DNA of 64,000 bases, from positions 1-64,000 of the forward strand of contig JALWDJ010000094.1 in the NCBI GenBank assembly GCA_027014605.1, given 5' to 3'. The position numbers and the translations under genes are program-made. This stretch comes from Campylobacteraceae bacterium. Its GTDB lineage: Bacteria; Campylobacterota; Campylobacteria; Campylobacterales; Sulfurovaceae. Below the pieces are notes generated by a model, which was not told the origin of the DNA, made no database searches, and saw only the letters and a program-made list of their open reading frames with translations. This document shows positions 37,781 to 48,097 of the stretch, piece by piece; position 1 is the stretch's first letter; the number at the start of each line of letters is the position of its first letter.

Positions 37781-38893
37781 TTGGAGTGTAAATATTTTGG
37801 AGAGTGTGGCTCTTGTAGTATATATAGTATTAGTTATGAAGATGAGTTAAAAGATAAAAAAGCAAGAGTTTTATCTCTACTCTCTCCTTTTGGAGTAGAG
37901 GAGTTAGAGCTATTTAGTAAAAATGATACTCACTATAGGGCAAGAGCAGAGTTTAGATTATGGCATCATAATAATAGAGTAGATTATGCTATGGGAAAAC
38001 TTAATAAAAAAGGTGTTGTTACTATTGATGAGTGTCCAAAAGTTATCTTACCTGTTTATAATATCTTATCTCCACTACTATCTAAGATTAATAGTTCAAA
38101 AATATTAAAAGAGAGACTTTTTGCTATTGAGTTTTTAGCATCAACCATAGGTAATGTTTTAGTTACTATGATATATCATAAAAAGTTAGATGATATATGG
38201 ATAGAAGAGACAAAAGAGTTAGAAGAAAAACTCAATATATCTATTATTGGAAGAAGTAGAAAACAGAAAGTTACTCTAAGTAGAGATTTTGTCTTAGAGA
38301 AGTTTTTTATAGATAATCAAGAGTATATATATAGATACTATGAGGGTGGATTTACTCAACCAAACCCTGCTATTAATATTAAAATGATAAATTGGGCTAT
38401 AGAACAAGCAAGGAGTATATCTTATGGAGATTTTTTAGAGAGTTATTGTGGACTTGGAAATTTTACAATTCCAATATCTAAATATTTTAGTCGAGTCTTA
38501 GCTACAGAGATAAGTAAACGCTCAATTCAATCTGCAAAAGAGAATGCCTCTTTAAATAGTATAACAAATATAGAGTTTGTTAGACTCTCATCAGAGGAGA
38601 TGACAGAAGCCCTTAATAAAAAAAGAGAGTTTAGAAGATTAAAAGATATTAATTTAGATAGTTATAACTTCTCTACAGTATTAGTTGATCCACCAAGAGC
38701 AGGTTTAGATAGTGCAACCATAAAGCTTATCTCAAATATAGATAATATTATCTATATCTCATGCAATCCAGATACCTTAGCTAGAGATTTAGAGATACTT
38801 ACAAAAACTCATAAGATACAATCTAGTGCCATATTTGACCAATTTCCACATACACCTCATATTGAGAGTGGAGTGTTTTTGGTTAAAATATAA
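37781..38893 (+). CDS. trmA: tRNA (uracil-5-)-methyltransferase TrmA (TTG start)
   Basis: 'FLESYCGLGNFTIPISKYF', 'VLVDPPRAGLD', 'IIYISCNPDTLARDL'. Confidence 0.9.
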   Translation: MECKYFGECGSCSIYSISYEDELKDKKARVLSLLSPFGVEELELFSKNDTHYRARAEFRLWHHNNRVDYAMGKLNKKGVVTIDECPKVILPVYNILSPLLSKINSSKILKERLFAIEFLASTIGNVLVTMIYHKKLDDIWIEETKELEEKLNISIIGRSRKQKVTLSRDFVLEKFFIDNQEYIYRYYEGGFTQPNPAINIKMINWAIEQARSISYGDFLESYCGLGNFTIPISKYFSRVLATEISKRSIQSAKENASLNSITNIEFVRLSSEEMTEALNKKREFRRLKDINLDSYNFSTVLVDPPRAGLDSATIKLISNIDNIIYISCNPDTLARDLEILTKTHKIQSSAIFDQFPHTPHIESGVFLVKI

Positions 38894-38922
38894 TATTAAA
38901 ATAATTTCTACTTCTATGGAAC

Positions 38923-38941
38923 TTTGCGATATAATCGCAAA
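38923..38941. promoter_or_regulatory. Palindrome centred on a -10-like sequence upstream of aspS
   Basis: TTTGCGAT-ATA-ATCGCAAA; contains GATATAAT; 48 nt before the aspS start. Confidence 0.4.
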
Positions 38942-38988
38942 AAATTTTTAATATGGATATATTTTTTATCTAAAATAGAGGAATAAGC

Positions 38989-40755
38989 GTGAGAACACAC
39001 TATTGTGCAGATGTAAATGAGACACTTATTGGCAAAGAGGTAACTGTTGCTGGTTGGGTATCTAGTAGAAGAGACCATGGAGGTCTAATTTTTATAGATT
39101 TAAGAGATAAAGATGAGGTTGTACAACTTGTTTGTGACCCAGCAGATAGTATTGAGGCTCATAAGATAGCAGAAGATGTTAGAGACCAGTTTGTATTGGT
39201 AGCTAAAGGAAAAGTTAGAGCTAGAGGTGAGGGGCTAGAGAACCCAAAACTAAAAACAGGTAGAGTTGAGATTGTTGTAGATAAGTTAATTATTGAAAAT
39301 CGCTCTAAGCCAATGCCTTTTGATTTAGGAGATAATAAGGTAAATGAGGAGATTAAACTAAAATATAGATATTTAGAGCTTAGAACTCAAAAATCTTATG
39401 ATATTTTTAAACTCCGTTCAAAAGCTACAGTAGCTACTAGAAATGCACTTGATGAGTTAGGATTTTTAGAGGTTGAGACACCTATACTTACAAAATCAAC
39501 TCCAGAAGGAGCAAGAGACTATCTAGTGCCAAGTCGTGTACATGGTGGAGAGTTCTATGCACTTCCTCAATCTCCACAACTATTTAAACAGCTTTTAATG
39601 GTAGGTGGATTTGATAGATATTTTCAGATTGCAAAATGTTTTAGAGATGAGGATTTAAGAGCAGATAGACAACCAGAGTTTACTCAGATAGATATTGAGA
39701 TGAGCTTTTGTGACCAAGAAGATGTTATAGCTGTTGCTGAAAAACTTATGCACTCCATATTTACTAAGTGTGGATTTAGCATTCCTGAAAAATTTAATAG
39801 AATTTCATATAGTGAGGCTATGGAGAAGTATGGCTCGGATAAACCAGACACTCGTTACGATTTAGCAATGGTTGATGTAATTGATATTTTTGAGAGATGT
39901 GATAATGCAATTTTCTCAAATATAGCAAAAGATAAAAAGGGTAATAGAATAAAAGCTCTAAAAGTTCCAAATGGAGATAATATCTTCTCTAAAAGAGAGA
40001 TGAAGAGATTTGAAGATTTCGTTAGAAAATTTGGAGCGTCTGGTTTAGGCTATTTTCAGATGAAAGAGGAGGGACTAAAAGGACCTCTAACTAAATTCTT
40101 TACAGCTGAAGATTTAGAAGAGATTATAGCAAGATGTGAGCTTAAAGTTGGAGATGCAGTATTTTTTGGAGCAGGTAATAAGAAGCTAGTACTTGACTAT
40201 ATGGGAAGATTTAGAATTCATCTAGCCAATCTTATGGGAATAATTCCAGAGGATAAGTTTGAGTTCTTATGGGTTACAGATTTCCCTATGTTTGAAAAAG
40301 AAGATGGAAGAGTTAAAGCATTACACCACCCATTTACAATGCCAAAGAGAGATGAAAATGGAAAAATATCTTTTGATGATATAGAGGATATTAGCTCTAT
40401 TGCTTATGATTTAGTCTTAAATGGTGTTGAGTTGGGTGGTGGCTCTATTCGTATCCATAAAGAGGATATTCAATCAGAGGTATTTAAACTTTTAGGTATA
40501 TCTGATGAGGAGGCAGAGGCTAAATTTGGTTTCTTACTGGAGGCACTTAAATTTGGAGCACCACCACATGGAGGTATCGCCTTTGGATTAGATAGACTTA
40601 TTATGTTAATGAGTGGAACTAGTAGTATTAGAGAGGTTATTGCATTTCCAAAAACACAAAAGGCACAGTGTCTGCTTACGGACGCACCAAGTGTAGTTGA
40701 TAGTGAGCAGTTAAATGAGCTTAGTATTAGAGTTAGAAAACAGATAAAAGATTAA
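38989..40755 (+). CDS. aspS: Aspartyl-tRNA synthetase (GTG start)
   Basis: '[23 protein letters not shown]', '[23 protein letters not shown]', '[15 protein letters not shown]'. Confidence 0.97.
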   Translation: MRTHYCADVNETLIGKEVTVAGWVSSRRDHGGLIFIDLRDKDEVVQLVCDPADSIEAHKIAEDVRDQFVLVAKGKVRARGEGLENPKLKTGRVEIVVDKLIIENRSKPMPFDLGDNKVNEEIKLKYRYLELRTQKSYDIFKLRSKATVATRNALDELGFLEVETPILTKSTPEGARDYLVPSRVHGGEFYALPQSPQLFKQLLMVGGFDRYFQIAKCFRDEDLRADRQPEFTQIDIEMSFCDQEDVIAVAEKLMHSIFTKCGFSIPEKFNRISYSEAMEKYGSDKPDTRYDLAMVDVIDIFERCDNAIFSNIAKDKKGNRIKALKVPNGDNIFSKREMKRFEDFVRKFGASGLGYFQMKEEGLKGPLTKFFTAEDLEEIIARCELKVGDAVFFGAGNKKLVLDYMGRFRIHLANLMGIIPEDKFEFLWVTDFPMFEKEDGRVKALHHPFTMPKRDENGKISFDDIEDISSIAYDLVLNGVELGGGSIRIHKEDIQSEVFKLLGISDEEAEAKFGFLLEALKFGAPPHGGIAFGLDRLIMLMSGTSSIREVIAFPKTQKAQCLLTDAPSVVDSEQLNELSIRVRKQIKD

Positions 40756-40765
40756 GGGAGAAATA

Positions 40766-41362
40766 ATGTCAAAAAAACTATTTTTAATTATTGGAGCACC
40801 AGGTTCAGGAAAAACAACAGATGCTAGTCTAATAGCACAAAAACATAGTGATAAGATAGTTCACTACTCAACAGGTGATATGCTTAGAGAAGAGGTATCT
40901 AGTGGAAGTGAACTTGGAGCTACTATTGAGAGCTATATATCAAGAGGGGCATTAGTACCTTTAGATATTATTATAGATACAATTATCTCAGCTATTAATA
41001 ATGCACCTGTTAATATTATACTTATGGATGGTTATCCAAGAAGTGTTGAGCAGATGAAGGCATTTGATAAAATTTTATCTAATAATAGTGATATTGAGCT
41101 AGTATCTGTAATTGAGGTTAGAGTTAGTGAACAGGTAGCTAAAGAGAGAATTTTGGGTAGAGCGTCTGAAGCTAAAGAGGGTGAGGTTAGAAGTGATGAT
41201 AGCATAGAGGTTTTTTATGATAGAATGAAAATCTATACTGAGCCACTTTCAGAAATTCAAGAGTTCTATACATCTAAAAATCTTCTACATGTAATTAATG
41301 GAGAGAGAGAGATTAGTGAAGTTGTAGAAGATATGGATAACTTTATTATTAATAAATTTTAA
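40766..41362 (+). CDS. adk: Adenylate kinase
   Basis: 'LIIGAPGSGKTTDASLIAQKH', 'HYSTGDMLREEV', 'LMDGYPRSVEQM'. Confidence 0.92.
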   Translation: MSKKLFLIIGAPGSGKTTDASLIAQKHSDKIVHYSTGDMLREEVSSGSELGATIESYISRGALVPLDIIIDTIISAINNAPVNIILMDGYPRSVEQMKAFDKILSNNSDIELVSVIEVRVSEQVAKERILGRASEAKEGEVRSDDSIEVFYDRMKIYTEPLSEIQEFYTSKNLLHVINGEREISEVVEDMDNFIINKF

Positions 41363-41390
41363 GAGATAAAACTAATTTTATCTCTTAAAA
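41357..41390. terminator. Bidirectional hairpin terminator between adk and mltB
   Basis: Perfect 15-bp arms TTTTAAGAGATAAAA-CTAA-TTTTATCTCTTAAAA. Confidence 0.85.
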
Positions 41391-42383
41391 TTTTCCATAT
41401 CTCTTTTTATATGCTCTTTTGATCTTTTGAGCTAATTGATGAACAACCATTGCATAGTATGAGCTTTGGTTATATCGAGTAATGACATAAAAATTTCTTC
41501 CTCCATACCATAACTCATCATATCCACCTCTCTCTAGTTTAATTAGACTAACCATTCCATGATAGTTAAAATCCTCTCTAGGTTTAATACCCTTTAAACT
41601 TTTACGATAGTACTTATGAGTATAACCTGTTGGGAGTCTATCAAAGCGTAATCCCTCATATTTAACTCTAACTGCTACATCCTCCCCTCTTCTCCATCCA
41701 TGTTTTTTAAAATAATAAGCTATACTTCCAATAGCATCAAATACATTATTCATCTGTTTTTTCCCATCATGGTTAAAATCTACTGCAAATCTCTTATATG
41801 TTGTGGGAATAAATTGAGCTAATCCAATAGCACCAGATGAAGAGCCTCTTATCTTTTTAGGATTTATTTTTTCTCTAGCAGAGAGCCTTAAGAGTGCTAT
41901 TAGCTGTTTTCTATAAAATTTTGCTCTTCTATCATTTTTATCAAATGCTAAATGTACTAAACGGTCAAATACAAAATAGTCTCCCCTCATAAGCCCATAC
42001 TCACTCTCTATCCCGATAGTGGCTACAATATATTCAGGCTCAATTCCATATTTTTTATATGCTCTCTTTAATGTTTTACGAAACTTGTGCATAAAATATA
42101 CTCCACCACCAACTCTTTTTAGGAATTGATATGAGTATATATCCCAACTACCCATTGAGTCACATCTACCACCATAACAGAATAAGCCTTGTCTTAATCT
42201 TCTAATATAGCTATTTTTGCGAACATTTTTAAACCATCTCTCTAATGTTTTTTTCTTAAAACCATATCTATACTGCATAGTATGCATAAACTTTTTAACA
42301 CTTTTTCTTTTTGTATAATCTACTGCATTTAGTGTCAATGTAGTTATTAAAAAAATTGAAATAATCAATATAATCTTTTTCAA
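41385..42383 (-). CDS. mltB: MltB-family lytic murein transglycosylase
   Basis: Signal peptide; 'VATIGIESEYGLMRGDYFVFDRLVHLAF', 'SSSGAIGLAQFIPTTYKRFAVDFNHDGKKQM'. Confidence 0.88.
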   Translation of the reverse strand: MKKIILIISIFLITTLTLNAVDYTKRKSVKKFMHTMQYRYGFKKKTLERWFKNVRKNSYIRRLRQGLFCYGGRCDSMGSWDIYSYQFLKRVGGGVYFMHKFRKTLKRAYKKYGIEPEYIVATIGIESEYGLMRGDYFVFDRLVHLAFDKNDRRAKFYRKQLIALLRLSAREKINPKKIRGSSSGAIGLAQFIPTTYKRFAVDFNHDGKKQMNNVFDAIGSIAYYFKKHGWRRGEDVAVRVKYEGLRFDRLPTGYTHKYYRKSLKGIKPREDFNYHGMVSLIKLERGGYDELWYGGRNFYVITRYNQSSYYAMVVHQLAQKIKRAYKKRYGKF

Positions 42384-42444
42384 TAAAAAACCTTCTATAA
42401 TAAAATATAGGATATTATAGTATGATTTTTTTAAAATATTAAGT

Positions 42445-43332
42445 TCACTTAGTTTTTATACCAAATTGAAGATTTTGGAAAATTAAATTATCTTCATCTC
42501 CCTCTCCTGTTGCCTCTTCAAGATTTGCTGTACCTGTTTTGGAGATAATTGATTGTCCTTCTTTACTTAGTACAAAATCAATATATTTTTTTGCTATATA
42601 TTTGGGTTTACCATTTAGATAGAAATATAGAGCCTGTCTAAGTTTATATTTATTAGATAGTATATTCTCTTTTGTAGGGTTAATTCCATCAACTTTTAAC
42701 ATTTTAATATCTTTATCTATTTTAGAACTTATTACATTATCAATAGCAAAAGCATATTTATTTTTTGCGATTTCTTCTCTAATAAATCCTGAACTTTTAA
42801 CAATCTCTGCTTTATTATAAAATTTTTGATTTATATTATTAAATAATAATTCTCTAGCTGTTAAACCAATACCTGATTTATTACCAGCTCTTATAATTAG
42901 ATGAATTGGTTTATCCTCTCCACCTAAATTTTTCCAATTTATTATTTTTCCAGTTAAGATTTTTTTGATATTATCTGTGGAAATATTATCTATTTTATTT
43001 TTTGGATTTACTATAAAAGATAATGCACCCCAAGCGACCTGTATCGACCATATATTTTTTTCACTATCAATACTTTTTAGGGGTTCTCTACATCCAGAGC
43101 CAATATCTGCCTTTTTTTTGTTAACACTTGATAATACAAATTGGTCTCCACCTCTTTTATTCATCTCTATGTTGATATTATATTTTTTGCTAAAAGCTTC
43201 ATTTAATTCTTTCATAAAAGCTACTCGTGTAATTCCACAAGCATATATTTTTAATCTGTTATCTGAAGATTTTGCAAAAAGTATTGAGCTTAATATAGAT
43301 ATAGATAGGGTGATAGTTGATATTTTTTTCAT
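42445..43332 (-). CDS. PstS-like periplasmic substrate-binding protein (PBP-like)
   Basis: Signal peptide; 'GGDQFVLSSVNKKKADIGSGCREPL', 'NIKKILTGKIINWKNLGGEDKPIHLIIRAGNKSGI', 'YIDFVLSKEGQ'. Confidence 0.75.
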   Translation of the reverse strand: MKKISTITLSISILSSILFAKSSDNRLKIYACGITRVAFMKELNEAFSKKYNINIEMNKRGGDQFVLSSVNKKKADIGSGCREPLKSIDSEKNIWSIQVAWGALSFIVNPKNKIDNISTDNIKKILTGKIINWKNLGGEDKPIHLIIRAGNKSGIGLTARELLFNNINQKFYNKAEIVKSSGFIREEIAKNKYAFAIDNVISSKIDKDIKMLKVDGINPTKENILSNKYKLRQALYFYLNGKPKYIAKKYIDFVLSKEGQSIISKTGTANLEEATGEGDEDNLIFQNLQFGIKTK

Positions 43333-43360
43333 ATAAAATTTTCCTTTTTTTAATTTTCAT

Positions 43361-43978
43361 CTATTTAATTGTTAATCCAAGACTATTCCACATCTGCATA
43401 CCACCACGATAATATAGTAGTTTGTCTTGAGGATAACCTACATTAATAAGAGTCTTAATTTCAGTAGTTGCCTGTTTATCCCATGCTCCATTACCAAATA
43501 TAAGTAGTGTTTGAGCATTATCAAAATTCCAGTTATAACCTATTTTTGTACCACCTAGAAGTGTTAAAATTTTATTAAAATATTTACTTTTTTTGTTAAG
43601 CATTGAGAATGGTAAATTTATTGCTGTTGGGATAGTACCTTTTTTATGCCATTTTCTAGTTCTTGCATCAATTAATAGTGAACCACTACTATTTTTCATA
43701 TTTTTAATAAAATTTAATACTTCAAGTTCTCCTAGAGTTTTTACATTTTCAATATTCATTGGTTGAATACAGTATGGAGGACACTCTTTTTTAATTTTAT
43801 TAAAACTACTACTTAATTTACTATTTGGCTCTTGAACTCTTTTTATAATAATTTTATTCCCTTTATCTTTTGCTATTATTGAAGTTAACTCTTTTGTAAT
43901 TTTTGTGTCAACTGCAAATAATGTATTTAAATTTAATATTATTCCTAAACTAATAGTAATACTCTTCTTTATTTTCAT
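43361..43978 (-). CDS. Exported rhodanese-fold protein lacking the catalytic Cys
   Basis: 'KECPPYCIQPMNIENVKTLGELEVLNFI', 'LLIDARTRKWHKKGTIPTAINLPF', active-site loop 'LIFGNGAWDKQATTEI', 'YYRGGMQMWNSLGL'. Confidence 0.75.
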   Translation of the reverse strand: MKIKKSITISLGIILNLNTLFAVDTKITKELTSIIAKDKGNKIIIKRVQEPNSKLSSSFNKIKKECPPYCIQPMNIENVKTLGELEVLNFIKNMKNSSGSLLIDARTRKWHKKGTIPTAINLPFSMLNKKSKYFNKILTLLGGTKIGYNWNFDNAQTLLIFGNGAWDKQATTEIKTLINVGYPQDKLLYYRGGMQMWNSLGLTIK

Positions 43979-44109
43979 TATAATATTATCCTTCCTTATA
44001 TCTTAGCGATATTTTAAACAAAAAAACTAATAATAACTTTAAAACTTATTAAAATTTTATTTTTTTTAGATAAAATAATATTAAATAAAAAGCACAAGGT
44101 TTAATTAAT

Positions 44110-44760
44110 ATGTTTGATATTGAAAAAGATTATAGAGATGAGTATCAGATTGATTATATAAAAGAGAGTCAATCTGCAACTATTAATCAAGATAATGATG
44201 ATGATGAAAATAGTCTCTATTTTAAAATTTTATTTCTAGTAGGTACTATAGCTATTGTGGGATATTTAGGATTTTACTATATTCATAGTAGTCATGAGAC
44301 TCCTAAAAAGAGTAGAGTAATGGGTGTATCACATCTTAATTCTAATGAGGAGACTACTGTTCAGACTCCTCCATCAGTAAAAAAAGATAATACTTATATT
44401 AGAGATAATATTAAAAATATAGTTAGTAACTATGAAAAGGAAAATAGTAGAGTTCACTATAGAAACTCACAAGATATATCTAATGAACTTAATAGTATGG
44501 TTGATGCTTTTTATAATAAAAAAGCTTCTATTCCTATAGAGCTTAGTGGAATAGTTAATGAATTTTATAAAGAAAATAGTAAAGAGTTAAAAGGAGATAA
44601 AGATAGAATAATTACAGTTAAAGAGGGTGATACATTAGCTCTTATTGCACAACGATTTTATGGTAATGCTATGAAGTATCAAAAAATAATAGATGCAAAT
44701 AGACAGTTGCAAAAATCTACAACTCTATATATAGGAGAGAAAATCAAAATACCGTATTAA
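44110..44760 (+). CDS. Single-TM protein with C-terminal LysM domain
   Basis: TM 'ILFLVGTIAIVGYLGFYYI'; 'ITVKEGDTLALIAQRFYGNAMKYQKIIDANRQL…LYIGEKIKIP'. Confidence 0.85.
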   Translation: MFDIEKDYRDEYQIDYIKESQSATINQDNDDDENSLYFKILFLVGTIAIVGYLGFYYIHSSHETPKKSRVMGVSHLNSNEETTVQTPPSVKKDNTYIRDNIKNIVSNYEKENSRVHYRNSQDISNELNSMVDAFYNKKASIPIELSGIVNEFYKENSKELKGDKDRIITVKEGDTLALIAQRFYGNAMKYQKIIDANRQLQKSTTLYIGEKIKIPY

Positions 44761-44774
44761 TATTTTATATTAAT
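44756..44774. terminator. AT-only hairpin between convergent genes
   Basis: ATTAATAT-TTT-ATATTAAT. Confidence 0.4.
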
Positions 44775-44776
44775 TT

Positions 44777-46633
44777 TTAAAATCTATTTTTTTTTAATTG
44801 AATGGTTTTAAGATAACTATTTTCACTTAAATATAGATAGAGTTTACCTAAAAAATCTCTTTTCTTAGAGTGACTAAGAAGATTTGATTCCTCTATCATA
44901 TATTTTAGTTGTTTATCTATTAGGTTTTTATTATAATCAATATCTTCTAATACATCTATTAGATTTTGAGCTTCTATTAAATTATCTAATCTATAAGTTC
45001 CATCTTCATTAAAATTTACAATAACCTCTGTAGGGTGTGTAAAGAGATTATGTTTCATACCTAAAATCTCTTGGTAAGCTCCTGTTAGAAAAAATGCTAT
45101 AAAATATTCATCTTTTGTTATATCTATATCATGTAGATAGAGAGGTTTATCTCTATTAAATGTTATCTCTCCATCACTATCACAAGTAATATCCCAAAGT
45201 GTTGCAGAGTTTGTTGGTTTATTATCTAATCTATCTATTGGCATTATTGGAAAATTTTGCCCTAATCCCCAAAAATCAGGTAGAGATTGAAAAGCTGAAA
45301 AGTTAATTAGATATTTTTCTTGAATTTTATCTTGAAGTATTTTTAATTCATCTGTATCTTCATCTTTTAAGAGCATAATAGCTTTTTTTATAATTAAATT
45401 TACTAAAATTTCTGTATTTGAACGGTCTTCTAAATCTATATATCCTAAATCAAATAGGGTTAATAGACTCTCCATATGGTCAAGACTATCATGTAGATAC
45501 TCCCTTGCATTTGAGCGATTTATAGCTTTGAGAAGTGCATATAGCTCTTCTATTAGTGGTGGATTTTTATCTTTCAATCTTAAGCTTTTTTCATTATATT
45601 CACTTGAAAATAGTTCTAATACAGGTGCTATTAATATAGCATGGCTAGATGCTATAAATCTACCAGATTCTGTAAATATATCGGGTTCATCTATATTTTT
45701 ATTTTTAGAAATCTCTTTTATTAGAAATACTACATCATTAGCAAACTCTTTAAGTGAATAATTTAACTCTTTACTATTTAGATGTTGAGAGTATTCAATG
45801 GCTAATCCACCACCAATATTAATAGCATTTAACTCTTTAGCACCTCTTTTTTTTAAATCAGCATATATATTTCCTACCTCTCTTAGAGCCTTTTTTAAAG
45901 GTGCAATCTGATTTATTTGTGAACCTATATGAAAATGTATCATATATAATCTATCTAAAAGAGTACTCTCTTTTAATAACTCGTAAGCTTCTAGTATCTC
46001 TGTTGATGTTAATCCAAATTTAGAGCCATATCCTCCACTCTTTGCCCATATACCGACTCCAGAGCTGTGAAGTCTAACTCTTATGCCAATCTTAGGTTTA
46101 ATATGATGATTAAACTCTCTATCTACTTCTATAATAGTTTTTAACTCTCCAAGCCCCTCAATGGTGATAGTTATATTATGTCCCATATAACTAGCAATAA
46201 AACAGAGAGAAATCATCTCTTTATCTTTAAATCCATTTACTGTAATGGGAGAACCTAGAGGAGTATGAGTTATAGCAATAATAAGTTCAGCTTTACTTCC
46301 TGCCTCTAATCCATAATTATACTCTTTAGATACATCAATAAGTGAGTTTATAAAATTTGGAAATTGATTTACCTTTAGTGGAAATAGAGCATTAAACTCT
46401 CCATTATATGTAAATTCATTTTTTGCTCTATTAAACTCAAAATAGAGTTTACTTATCTGTTTTTTTATAAGATGGGGAAACCGTAGTAGAATTGGTCCTC
46501 TATGTCCTTTTTCTCGTATCTTTTTTACTATTTCTATTAAAGATGGTTGATTTTTATAATTAATATTTATTTTTCCATCTTTAACAATAAAATTGTTATC
46601 ACCCCAAATATCAATTCCATATATATTTTGCAT
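44777..46633 (-). CDS. speA: Biosynthetic arginine decarboxylase
   Basis: 'YGIDIWGDNNFIVKDGKININYKNQPSLIEIV', 'FPLKVNQ', 'FHIGSQINQI', 'NIGGGLAIEYSQ'. Confidence 0.93.
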   Translation of the reverse strand: MQNIYGIDIWGDNNFIVKDGKININYKNQPSLIEIVKKIREKGHRGPILLRFPHLIKKQISKLYFEFNRAKNEFTYNGEFNALFPLKVNQFPNFINSLIDVSKEYNYGLEAGSKAELIIAITHTPLGSPITVNGFKDKEMISLCFIASYMGHNITITIEGLGELKTIIEVDREFNHHIKPKIGIRVRLHSSGVGIWAKSGGYGSKFGLTSTEILEAYELLKESTLLDRLYMIHFHIGSQINQIAPLKKALREVGNIYADLKKRGAKELNAINIGGGLAIEYSQHLNSKELNYSLKEFANDVVFLIKEISKNKNIDEPDIFTESGRFIASSHAILIAPVLELFSSEYNEKSLRLKDKNPPLIEELYALLKAINRSNAREYLHDSLDHMESLLTLFDLGYIDLEDRSNTEILVNLIIKKAIMLLKDEDTDELKILQDKIQEKYLINFSAFQSLPDFWGLGQNFPIMPIDRLDNKPTNSATLWDITCDSDGEITFNRDKPLYLHDIDITKDEYFIAFFLTGAYQEILGMKHNLFTHPTEVIVNFNEDGTYRLDNLIEAQNLIDVLEDIDYNKNLIDKQLKYMIEESNLLSHSKKRDFLGKLYLYLSENSYLKTIQLKKNRF

Positions 46634-46738
46634 TGTTTCCCTTATATTAAAACTAATTTAAATAATAACATACTATTTGTAATATATTACTTTAATAAAA
46701 AATGTATATAATTTTAAGAAAAATATAAGGCTTATTTT

Positions 46739-47335
46739 GTGAAGTTAATATTAAGTTTAATATCTTTATCTCTATTAGCAAATGCTCATCAAATTGGTGG
46801 AACAGGGTTTTTATCTGGTTTTGAACATCCTGTTTTAGGATTTGACCATTTTTTAGCAATGGTTAGTGTTGGAATTTGGAGTGCTCAGATTGGAGGTAGA
46901 GCAATATGGTATGTTCCTGCTACTTTTGTATCTTTTATGATTGTTGGTGGGATTTTAGGTATATATGAGATTGAAGTTCCTATTTTTGAGATAGGTATTG
47001 CAATGTCTGTATTTTTACTTGGTATTGCAATAGCTAGTGAGAGATTTATCCCTGTAAAGATTGGTTTAGCATTTGTGGCATTCTTTGGAATATTTCATGG
47101 TTATGCTCATGGGGTTGAGATGCCAAATATATTAAATCCATTTCTATACTCAATAGGTTTTGTACTTGGAACTTCACTTATTCATATATTGGGTGTTTTT
47201 ATTGGAATAATATCTGAAAAAAATAGAAAATCAGCACAATTTTTAAGATATATTGGAGCTGGAATTGCAGGAATTGGACTTCATATATTAACTTCATTTA
47301 TTCCACTAATATTAATTATGATTAAAATGCAATGA
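46739..47335 (+). CDS. hupE: HupE/UreJ family membrane protein (GTG start)
   Basis: 'GFLSGFEHPVLGFDHFLAMVSVGIWSAQIGG', 'FFGIFHGYAHGVEMP'. Confidence 0.88.
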   Translation: MKLILSLISLSLLANAHQIGGTGFLSGFEHPVLGFDHFLAMVSVGIWSAQIGGRAIWYVPATFVSFMIVGGILGIYEIEVPIFEIGIAMSVFLLGIAIASERFIPVKIGLAFVAFFGIFHGYAHGVEMPNILNPFLYSIGFVLGTSLIHILGVFIGIISEKNRKSAQFLRYIGAGIAGIGLHILTSFIPLILIMIKMQ

Positions 47336-47345
47336 GGAGATAGAA

Positions 47346-47654
47346 ATGAAAAAATTTGTATATATATTAATTTTAATTACTATTTTAGATGCCCATACTA
47401 AAATGATGTTAAAGAGGTATTATACATACTATTTATTGGGATATAAATACTCTAAGAGTATTTTAAATGATGTAAAAAGTAAGCATATAGCATTAGCTAA
47501 TAGTAAACAGATGTGTATTGATACTTTGGGTTCAGCATATATGGACTCTAAATTTAAAGGTTCATGTATTTTTGGTGCGACTAATGCAATGAGTGGAAAG
47601 ACTAAAATAGATTTAAAAACCTTTTTATCTAGTTATATCCATGAGAAATTTTAA
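47346..47654 (+). CDS. Small exported hypothetical protein
   Basis: 102 aa with signal peptide 'MKKFVYILILITILDAHT'; RBS AGGAG upstream; follows hupE. Confidence 0.6.
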   Translation: MKKFVYILILITILDAHTKMMLKRYYTYYLLGYKYSKSILNDVKSKHIALANSKQMCIDTLGSAYMDSKFKGSCIFGATNAMSGKTKIDLKTFLSSYIHEKF

Positions 47655-48091
47655 TTTTTTTTAGATTTTAGTTTTTCAATAGTCTCTTCTGCTTTTACTA
47701 AAACTCTCTCAAACTCCATTAACTCTTCATCTTTTTTCTGTATTAGAGCTTCTAACTCTGCAACTCTTGATGTTATATTGTTTCCATGTTTCTGTTGTAT
47801 CTCTTGAAGAGTATTTGATGTTTTTTGAAGTAGATTTATCTTTTTCATAAGTTCACCTTTTAATTCTCTATTTTTTTTATTGCAATCTTCTACTAACTGT
47901 TTTTCTTTATTATATCTTTCTTGAAGACTTTTTAATTGAGAGCTATATTCATCTTCTCTAATACTTATCTCATCATAATCCAAATCATACTCTTCAGCTC
48001 CCAGAGCTTTTCCAAAAAGCCAACCAATTAAAAACCCTAATAGTATGGCTACTATTAGACAAATAGCCATCTCTCCAATTAATTCAAACAT
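47651..48091 (-). CDS. Single-TM coiled-coil protein of unknown function
   Basis: N-terminal TM 'ICLIVAILLGFLIGWLFGKALG' then long heptad-rich coiled coil. Confidence 0.65.
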   Translation of the reverse strand: MFELIGEMAICLIVAILLGFLIGWLFGKALGAEEYDLDYDEISIREDEYSSQLKSLQERYNKEKQLVEDCNKKNRELKGELMKKINLLQKTSNTLQEIQQKHGNNITSRVAELEALIQKKDEELMEFERVLVKAEETIEKLKSKKN

Positions 48092-48097
48092 ACTATT

